Source: Flammula alnicola
Lineage: Eukaryota > Basidiomycota > Agaricomycetes > Agaricales > Strophariaceae
Length of the DNA: 64,000 bases
Direction of reading: 5' to 3'
NCBI GenBank assembly: GCA_015499995.1
Contig: JADNRV010000056.1
Coordinates: 248,001-312,000, forward strand
Part shown: positions 56,458 through 64,000 of the stretch, piece by piece
Layout of the letters: every line of letters begins with the position of its first letter
How positions within the stretch are numbered: position 1 is the stretch's first letter
Notes under the pieces: generated by a model
Told to the model about the DNA's origin: nothing
The model's database searches: none
What the model saw: the letters and a program-made list of their open reading frames with translations, nothing else
Made by a program: the position numbers and the translations under genes

Positions 56458-56963
56458 TGTTACGACTAGCAAGAAACAACGTGATTGCGACGTCGAAGTC
56501 AAGCAACCAGTGATTCCAAAGTCGTGTCAAGAAGTGCTGGAATCGGACCGTTCGCACTTAGAGGCTCAGACGAGCTTAAGTGATCGTGTCTAGAGGCTCG
56601 ACGAGCTTAGACGTTCGTGGCGAGGAGAGAGGCAAGACAAGAAGTCTAGATTCTCAAGAACTAGCTAAAGTACATCGTTGCGTGTCTACGATATTTATAC
56701 TAGCTTTGAGTGTGCACAGACCATGATAAAGTGACTCCTTTAGAGTCGTCAGAATGGAGTCAGGAATATGAAGGAGTCAGATGGAGAGAAGAGAGTCCTC
56801 TCGACGATAATAGTGTCGTCGAGGATGCATAACTATGGAAACTATAAATAGTCCGGAACCGGGAAGGTACTCATACTAAAATAGAAAGTGTCCAGTATAG
56901 CTGGCGTACATCTAAGCGCGGGTGAAGATAAGATAAGATAAAAGAAATGAAATGGTCGTAACA
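56458..56963 (-). repeat. 5' LTR of the chromovirus
   Basis: 506 bases, the partner of 48991–49508 with the same inverted ends. It drives transcription toward lower coordinates. It carries about twenty substitutions and short indels against its partner, counted by eye. Confidence 0.92.
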
Positions 56964-57022
56964 ATGTCCGCTCCAGCACCTACGGCCGCTACCGGCAAAC
57001 TTTCGTCGTTACCCAAGTCCCC

Positions 57023-57672
57023 TTGAACGATACACCCAAGACTCCTATTGTCACTATTCCTAAGACTTCTGTACCTTCTTCTATCCCTAATGATCTTCCT
57101 ACCCTGCCTCTTGTTGAGCCTAAGCCGAAATCTCCGATCTCATGGAAATCGATGCCATCATCCCATACAAGAAACCGCTCACCCTTACCGAAGCACACCC
57201 CCATCTCACACGGCGCTCGCGTATTACTTCGAACTCTTCGACCCTTACCTCAAACGCTCCCACGGATTCCACGTTGGACAGGTCGCTATGTTTATTGTTA
57301 CCGACACTCGCCTTCGCGCGGACGACTTACTCAAGGAATGATCCCGCTGCGTATGTAACTTGGGCGTCTATCTTTAACGCTTCCAGTGATGACATCAAAT
57401 TCACCCTCTTCGATTTTTCTACTAAACTCCCTATTGTCTCCGGAAACGAACCAACCCTGGCAGCCTTCGAAATCGATCCCGAACTTGTGTACCCTACTGA
57501 AGTACAGGACTCCACTCGCGATGACCCACGCAAAGACTTACGCCGTCGCAAGGATCCCCGACCTTCATCTAGCTCCCGCGCTGTCGTCCGATCCAATCAT
57601 TCTATTTCGGCTCGCACACGTTCTGATCCTATCACCTCGGCTCATCGCGGCAAGTCCGGCACACGCAACTAA
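57023..57672 (+). pseudogene. Gag-like or accessory ORF fragment of a second LTR element
   Basis: Three frames must be chained: about 57142–57210 (MEIDAIIPYKKPLTLTEAHP), 57200–57341 (ALAYYFELFDPYLKRSHGFH, VGQVAMFIVTDTRLRADDLL) and 57335–57672 (NDPAAYVTWASIFNASSDDI, KLPIVSGNEPTLAAFEIDPE), ending in a basic Ser/Arg-rich tail. Each junction is a small slip without splice sites. The position just before a polypurine stretch and an LTR suggests the last ORF of an LTR retrotransposon. I do not recognise the domain. Confidence 0.4.
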
Positions 57673-57719
57673 TCTCTCATGGAATCTGTGGCCTTCTTAC
57701 AGACGGCCAGGAGGGCGTA

Positions 57720-58227
57720 TGTAACAATACCATCACGCATCACGTACCACGCACCACCACGCATCACGTATCACGTACCTTATGATTATCTGCCTGTTCC
57801 CCGCGATCCTTGTATCTTATCTTATCTTCGTAAGCCCCTATTTGTTTCATTAACTACTTGTATATAGCTTCGTTCAACTGCCCAAGGCTCCGTATTTACT
57901 TACTATTCTCTGACTCGCTATTATGACTATATCTCTTATTATTTGACTCCTCTTTTGACTCCTTTATCGTCACCCTATGATTTGTTTTGACTCCCTAATC
58001 CTTGTAAAATGACTTACTCCATACCTACCTATAACGCGTCCGTCTTCTCGTCTCCGGACTCCATTTTATTACCTGACTCGTGTACTCTTAGCTTAGTATA
58101 AATAGTCGACCATTTGTACAGGACAAGACAGTCAATCACACAGTTTTAACCTGTTCATTTGATTCTCGCGCTATCTACATCCGAACTTTCAGTGACTCCC
58201 ACGCCTCTGAAAGCTCCAATTGTCACA
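57720..58227 (+). repeat. Candidate solo or 3' LTR of a second element
   Basis: It starts TGTAACAAT and ends ATTGTCACA, an inverted pair with one mismatch. It is 508 bases long, close to the other LTRs here, follows a purine-rich run (ggccaggagggcgta) and contains TATAAATAGTC near 58098. No second copy lies in the window. Confidence 0.5.
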
Positions 58228-59394
58228 GGTACAGTGCGCGTGAAATCGGATCGCCTCCCGACTCAGAACTGCCAGCCGTCGCCAGCGTTGCGTCACATCT
58301 GCTGCCACCTGTGAGGATTTCAGTCAAATTCCAGCTCAACCTGAATTATTGCTTTCCAGCCCATCAAATGATATTAGAAACCCTTTCCTTTACTCCGATA
58401 TGTTGGTGGGCACAAGTGAAAGATTGTCGGGTTGGAGAATATTCGACTGCGAATTGGCGTCCCAATAATATTCAGTCCTCCATGTCGACGCCCACGAATA
58501 GAATTATGTGCCGGACGAGTCGGGCGCGCATTACTTCATGTTCATGCGTAGATACTCAGTCCTTCGTCGCAAAGTCAATGATGATCTTCTGCTTCTTGCA
58601 AGCTGGAAAGGAGTCGACTGGAAGGGATGAACTAGGATGAGCGCCGCAGAAAGGGGATATACGCGCGTGAAACGAAGTATCACGGGCACTACGTAATTCC
58701 ATATGATATGCCCATATATGATACAGTATGACGCATCGACCTGGGCACCATCGAACCCCCAGAGGCCGCATCGTAAGGAGTCACTATTGAATTGATTGCC
58801 TGGATTCGAAGATGTAGTCCAGCCTGTACCGTCAGAGAGCGAGGATCAGAGGATCTACGTCCTAACGCGTTAAGTAGAAACAAGACAGTGCAAGCCCAGG
58901 AAGCAGCAGCTGACTGAGGTTGTCATTTGTGGACCTTTCAAGTTCGAGACCTCTCGGGAGTCGAGACCTACTACTTACTAGTACGCAGTTGGCCAACATT
59001 TAAGACTAGCGAAGACAAGGGCCTGCCCAATGAGCCCGTCCTTTAAATTGTTAGGCCCGGTTGAGACCCGGACGAGAAAAGAGACCATTTTGTCCTGGCA
59101 TTGGCGGATATCCTCCCGCTACAAAATTGAACTTCGAATTCAATAATGAAGGCAAATAAAAAAAGGCTTCATGTCATGGAGGAGACACAAATGGCTTGCC
59201 ATCGTGTCGAGACTTACCGATATCGTGTATGGACCCCCTGACAACTCGATCGTGAATGATCCGAAGCAGTGTAAAGGAAAGAGAAGCCAGCCATGACTGG
59301 TCTGACCATCGATCATTAATCAATGATCTTCAGTCTTTCTAAATGCTCTCACATTTGAAAACTTGATTTTTCTTTACTTCCTCACGACAAGACG
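58228..59394. other. Intergenic, no recognised gene
   Basis: Small open frames without domain or splice support. The right part is the promoter region of the arrestin gene, with a repeated palindromic atcattaatcaatgat near 59313. Confidence 0.4.
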
Positions 59395-62300
59395 ATGCTG
59401 TACTCGCACCATGCACACCATACAACGGATGCGAAGTCAAGAAAGAGTAATGCCCTCAACATACGCCTCACCGAGTCTGCCGTCTTTCTCCCCACCGATA
59501 GCGCACCCCCACGCAGGGATGCAACGCTACCTGACGTCCGCAATGCCACACTCCGTGGCTTGCTTATCCTCGACCTCGTCAAACCTACAAAGATAACCAG
59601 CATCGAGGTTGAGCTGACTGCGATGACTTCCACGGCTTGGCCTGAAGGTGGGTCTTTTGACTCTTGTTCATTGGAACCAGACATCGCGTCATACTCCATG
59701 ATTTTGTTTTCTTGCTTTCTTAAATCCGAATTTGACTTTGCTTTTGAATTCGATGCATCCATTTCTTATCTTTTCAGGCTCGCTGATAACACCATCCAGG
59801 CATAGGCGCACGCCGGATTGACATAACTGAGGACCATCGCGTCTTCCACGCATCCACCGTCTACTTTAACGGTAGCAAGACCCCCTCACGGCGCACGGCA
59901 TCTATTGGTCCTGGAGTGTCCTACTCGCGATTCAATGGCTACACAGACGCAGCCGGTGACTTGGGAGATGACTTCGATGGGCCGGACTGGGATGAGATGA
60001 GGAGTCATCTACCCCGAGCAGACCACCATGTCCTAGACGCCGCTCTCTCAAGATCGAGGTCGAGAGGGATTAACAGAAGCACCAGCAATGCGAATCCCCA
60101 CGTTCCAGCACAGGAAACCTTGCCCTCGGAGGCACAAGCGGGGCCGAGCAATTTTGCCCAATCCCAGCTTGTGTATCCCAACGAGCCATCAACCCCCATA
60201 TCTATCCACCGCGAGGACACCAGCTCATCCAGCTCCACCGCCCATTCGCATAACTCCTTCCCATACCTGGATTCACAGACACTAGCGCTCCGTCGAGCCA
60301 GCCTCGACATCAGTCAGCTACAGCGCATACCCTTATACGAGACAAATGATGAGGGACTTGAGAACCTTACCCGAACTGAACTCGAGCAGCTCGCCCCGAT
60401 ACCACCATATTCACCCTTTCCCGTTTCACCGATCTCACCTCAAAGCCTTACTGTGCCTACGACCCCTGCAAGACCTGCACAGAGCTTGGAGGAGTTTAGG
60501 AATTCATTACATTTGGTTATAAGAAATTCGCAGGACCAAAGTGAGTTTTATTTTCACTATTTCTTTCACTTCACTCCATTTTTGTTGGGGGGAACGTTTT
60601 GGTGGCAAATTTGTCCCTTTCAAGTCCACAGCGTTTGCTCGCGTGTTGCGATAAGGCTCATTATAACCTTGTTGCTCAAATTCCTTTTCCGCTTGTCTCC
60701 TGGGATTTATCTTCATTTTCGTCCCTCATTCGCCAATACTTCAATCATTCACTGATCATCTGTTCTCCGTCACTTTGTTGCTTTGTGCAGGTCAAAGTAG
60801 TCTATCGGCCGTGTCAGGTTCCGCCCTCTCTCTACACTCCGTTCTCCAACAGCAAGAGCGATCCCTCTCCCGACATCCTAGTATGGGCGAAGTCATACCG
60901 GAGAACCGAGAGCTGGAAGAGTCACCTTCTCGAACCCAGTTTTCCGCTCCAACGCTCTCTCAAGCTCCAACATTATCTCCGGGGCAAAGATCTTCATCTT
61001 CATCTTCATCTCCAACGCACGATGATCATCTGCGTTCTCATTCGCTGCCACGCTCGACAAGGCCGACTCTGCCGATACCACTGGAGGCCCAAGCGTCTTT
61101 TTCGTCCGAGCACCAATCACCGCTACCACAAGACAGTCCGTCACCAGGCCATGAACGAGAAAGAGGGCGAAAGAGGTTCAGCTTTTCGACTATCTTCATG
61201 CGGTCGAACTCGCCGAAGATAAGTATAATTGCGCCGACGCGCGAGCGGACCAGGGAGTCAGAGAGAAACAGAGGTAGATCGGCGGATGTTAGCCGGCGGA
61301 CGAGAGCGAGTCTGACGCTAGAAGGCGAGGAAGGACGATGGAACGCGGCTTCGGGAGCCTCAGTGCAATGCCGGACACGGGACAGGAGGGTGAGAAGGTG
61401 ACAGACTCGAGCGAGAAAGGAAGAGGCGTTATTGGACGCATATTGAAGGAGAGAGACAAAGAGAAGGAGAATTCAGAAGGGTGGAAGGAGTTTAAGCCAG
61501 GTGGGTTCATTTCACCTGCGTTTTCGTATCGTCATAATTTTTCCCCGTTTACTGAGCTATGCGCATTACAGGAACCTATACATACCCCATTTCCTTCAGC
61601 ATCCCGTCCGACGCGCCTCCGCATGCAATGCGACTTTGGTTCCGTTGTCTGGCAGCTCAAAGCAAACGTACACCGGCCAGGCACCTTCAAACCCAAGATG
61701 ACCGCCACGCGTGATGTTATCGTGATTGCATGTCCAACGGAGGAGGATACAGAGGACACAGAGAATATCCTCGTAGAGAGGCAGTGGGAACAGCAGCTGC
61801 AGTATCTAATAGCCGTTTCTGGGAGGAGCTTTTATATCGGCGGTACGATGCCTGTGACCTTTACGCTCATGCCTCTGGCGAAGGTGAAGATCCACAGGCT
61901 GTCGGTGTACATCGAAGGTGGGTGTAGACTATTTGGATTGTCGACTTTTTACTCACATATTTATCCTTCCTTCTTTCCTTATTCCTGTTATCTAGAACGT
62001 ATTGACTATTACACCAACATGCGGCGCATTGCGCGTACCGACCCGATCACACGATTCTGTCTCCTCGCCGTAAAGGGCGAAGGCAAACCCGCCGATCCAA
62101 TCCTCCATTAGATTCTGACTCACCGGATGCCCTGCGCAACTCGCCCCTGTTCTCCATCATCGATCCCAACTTGACCGACGCGGAGCTCTCTGAGACCGCC
62201 TCGAACCTTATGGGTCCGGGTCCCTGGACGTTCCACCAGGACCTCCATCTGCCCAAGTCGTGTGACGAGCTGCGGTTTACGAATCGCAATCGGAGGAGCA

Positions 62301-62923
62301 ATATCATTGTCACCCATACGCTGAAGGTGGTGTTGCGCGTAGAGAGAGGGGATGATGAGCATTTGGACGGGAAGACAGGAAAGCGGAAGTTATTTGATAT
62401 CGTTGTGCAGACGCCCGTGCTGATCCTTTCGGTGAGTGGCCACTAGCTCCTTAAGATCCAGGCTGAGTTTGGGCTGGACTAAATTAACAACTCTCTTTTG
62501 GTGTACTTACTGACATATGTTTTGTTTGCAGTGTCGTTGCAACCCAGAATGGACATCCCTTCCGCGGTATGCTGAAGCATTCGACGACTCCACTGACATC
62601 GTGCCCAGCTGCCCGTGTCAAGTCGCACGGAACCGTGCGGCCGCTGAGCACCCTCTTGGATTTCGCCCAAGCAGTGTAACCGCCGCTCTCGAGCGTATCA
62701 CGTCGCGACAATCAACAGACTCCTCGAGCGTATCGACAGGGGAGACAAGCCCATTTAACCCCAGGTCTATGCGCTCGTTGAGGCAAGCGAGCTATAATGA
62801 GTCGATATTGAGGTCAAGCTCGCTTTTGAGAGGCTCGTTTCGGGGCAGGAGAGTGAGACCGGGGAGGCGCCACCAGCGTATGACGTATACCGAGACCACC
62901 TGCAACGGTGGTGCCGATGCTAG
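59395..62923 (+). CDS. Alpha-arrestin / arrestin-related trafficking adaptor (several apparent 1-nt gaps)
   Basis: These adaptors link plasma-membrane transporters to the Rsp5 ubiquitin ligase for endocytosis. Exons include 59395–59647, 59800–60540, 60791–61499, 61572–61917, 61996–62431 and 62532–62923. The arrestin N domain starts MLYSHHAHHTTDAKSRKSNA, with LNIRLTESAVFLPTD, GLLILDLVKPTKITSIEVEL and TAWPEGIGARRIDITEDHRV. A long Ser/Pro-rich insertion follows. The C domain has CDFGSVVWQLKANVHRPGTF, VERQWEQQLQYLIAVSGRSF and MGPGPWTFHQDLHLPKSCDE, then NRRSNIIVTHTLKVVLRVER. At the end a PPAYD motif (near 62873) fits the WW-domain-binding PPxY motif. Single-base slips lie near 61390, 61615, 62095 and 62840. 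The assignment is firm. Confidence 0.88.
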
Positions 62924-64000
62924 CACCGACGCACGGGACTGGAGTCGCGGTGATTTAGATGCCATTGCTATGATCTTATTTTTCCCCCTTTCCGCCGGTT
63001 TCGAAGTTAAGTTTTATTTAAGTTGGTTTTCTTCATGTTGGTTGTGTTCATTGGTACCTTTTTTTCGTCTTCTCGGGCATTTAGTGGAAGGAAGGAATCT
63101 CAGTAGGACTTTTTATTTACTTTATTATGACTTGTTGTAGCTTCTAGCATTTCGGTTTTAACCTTTTTTGAAAGCCCTTGTCAATGGGCCATGTAGAACT
63201 CGCTGCTGGTAAGTCTGGTCCTCGACACACCAGATCAGTGAACTCACAATAGCAGAACAGTGCAACGTAAACTTTTCAGAGAATATTATAACGCCGAACT
63301 TCGATATATGCAGTTTGTGACCCCTGTGCTTCAGGTCATAAGCGCCTGACCATTTGTAATTAGGCCGAACAAGCACATGTTATGTATTAAGTATTTCGTC
63401 AAGACAATCCATGCCTATCATTGACCGCTCTTTTCTATTTCATTCCTGTATGCCTCCAACTTGAGATGTCGTTCAAAGAATACACAGTACTTTCCTTTTC
63501 CTTGGCGACGTCTATAGGAATGGCGGCAATGACGATCCTCTCCGAGTCCCCACATCAAACGCCGACATGACTATTAGTATTAGTCGCCGCGTACTCTCTA
63601 CGCCCGCTAAGAGCAAAATCGCACCAGCAGGCACTTGTTCTCCTTGCTTCAGAATCCCTGTGCTTCTCATCCTCGACTAGCACAAACTGCTATCAATGGC
63701 TTGCTTGCGGACGGGTCATCAGCACCATTCAATTACTCGGGAACTTTTCACTTGGGCATACCAGATGCGATTTTACCATGTTGCTATCTTCATCCTTACT
63801 TAGCATGTGAGTTTCATACGCCAATAGGGTTGACATGATATAACTGTTAACAATCATTCGATTATCACCCCAAAGTTCCTGCAAACCTAGTGATGGCGTA
63901 CACCACCTTGTGGCACAGCCAGTCCACATCCCCAGTTTCAACGATTCAGTCACAGCCTTCTGACTGATGGTGATGTCAAGGACAGTGCAGACAGTGGGCA
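62924..64000. other. 3' flank and intergenic, no recognised gene
   Basis: A T-rich 3' region is followed by short open frames. A 35-codon frame at 63465 (MSFKEYTVLSFSLATSIGMA) has a hydrophobic core but no other support. Nothing else is recognisable up to the window end. Confidence 0.4.

Larger units (their letters stand above)
48991..56963 (-). mobile_element. Ty3/gypsy LTR retrotransposon of the chromovirus type, with extra 3' ORFs
   Basis: Two direct LTRs (518 and 506 bp) start TGTTACGAC and end GTCGTAACA. Between them on the minus strand are a proline-rich start and gag, zinc knuckle, protease, reverse transcriptase, RNase H, integrase and chromodomain, then two further ORFs before the polypurine tract. 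By eye the LTRs differ at roughly twenty or more places. The five bases beside each LTR (gaccc and atgtc) do not match, so no target-site duplication is visible. Most interruptions in gag-pol are single-base slips. Confidence 0.92.

Overview
This window is nuclear DNA of a filamentous basidiomycete, most likely an Agaricomycete. Genes are split by many introns of about 45–65 bases with GT..AG ends and CTAAC-like branch points. The content is typical of mushroom genomes: a Ty3/gypsy chromovirus, a Helitron, a secreted Grifola-type M35 metallopeptidase and GFA-domain genes. There is no prokaryotic signature.

Layout. 1–1216 (+): end of a PPR-repeat protein gene. 1685–3535 (-): TFIIE alpha subunit. 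4838–7277 (+): proton-coupled peptide transporter. 7916–12451 (-): three tandem two-domain GFA/CENP-V-like proteins. 13363–18594 (-): large Num1/ApsA/Mcp5-type cortical anchor. 18.6–21.7 kb: gene-poor, with a hairpin MITE-like element. 21724–24466 (+): M35 metallopeptidase gene whose propeptide and catalytic halves are separated by about 1.45 kb of foreign-looking DNA. 24.8–31.4 kb (-): almost complete Helitron with a 92-bp tandem repeat beyond the helicase end. 31.5–38.0 kb (+): four co-oriented hypothetical genes, two sharing a C-terminal domain. 38.4–40.9 kb: local duplication around a secreted protein with cationic amphipathic repeats. 42202–43113 (+): coiled-coil protein. 43332–44789 (-): DUF2855 protein. 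45630–46829 (-): epoxide hydrolase. 47.2 kb: seven-copy 31-bp repeat. 48991–56963 (-): LTR retrotransposon with two extra ORFs after the integrase. 57.0–58.2 kb (+): 3' remnant of another LTR element. 59395–62923 (+): alpha-arrestin adaptor.

Housekeeping and transport genes hold both ends, and the repeat-rich accessory DNA lies mainly at 18.6–41 kb and 47–58 kb. A property of the whole window is that many conserved genes are in frame except for isolated points where exactly one base seems missing, often in or next to a short homopolymer. I count at least six in the peptide transporter, four in the arrestin, several in the retrotransposon, and one each in TFIIE, two GFA genes, the Num1-like gene and the Helitron. 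Splice sites, catalytic motifs and codon structure are otherwise intact, so I read most of these as consensus errors, not gene decay. No transcript or homology search was available: product names rest on motifs read by eye, and exon limits on splice consensus and frame.
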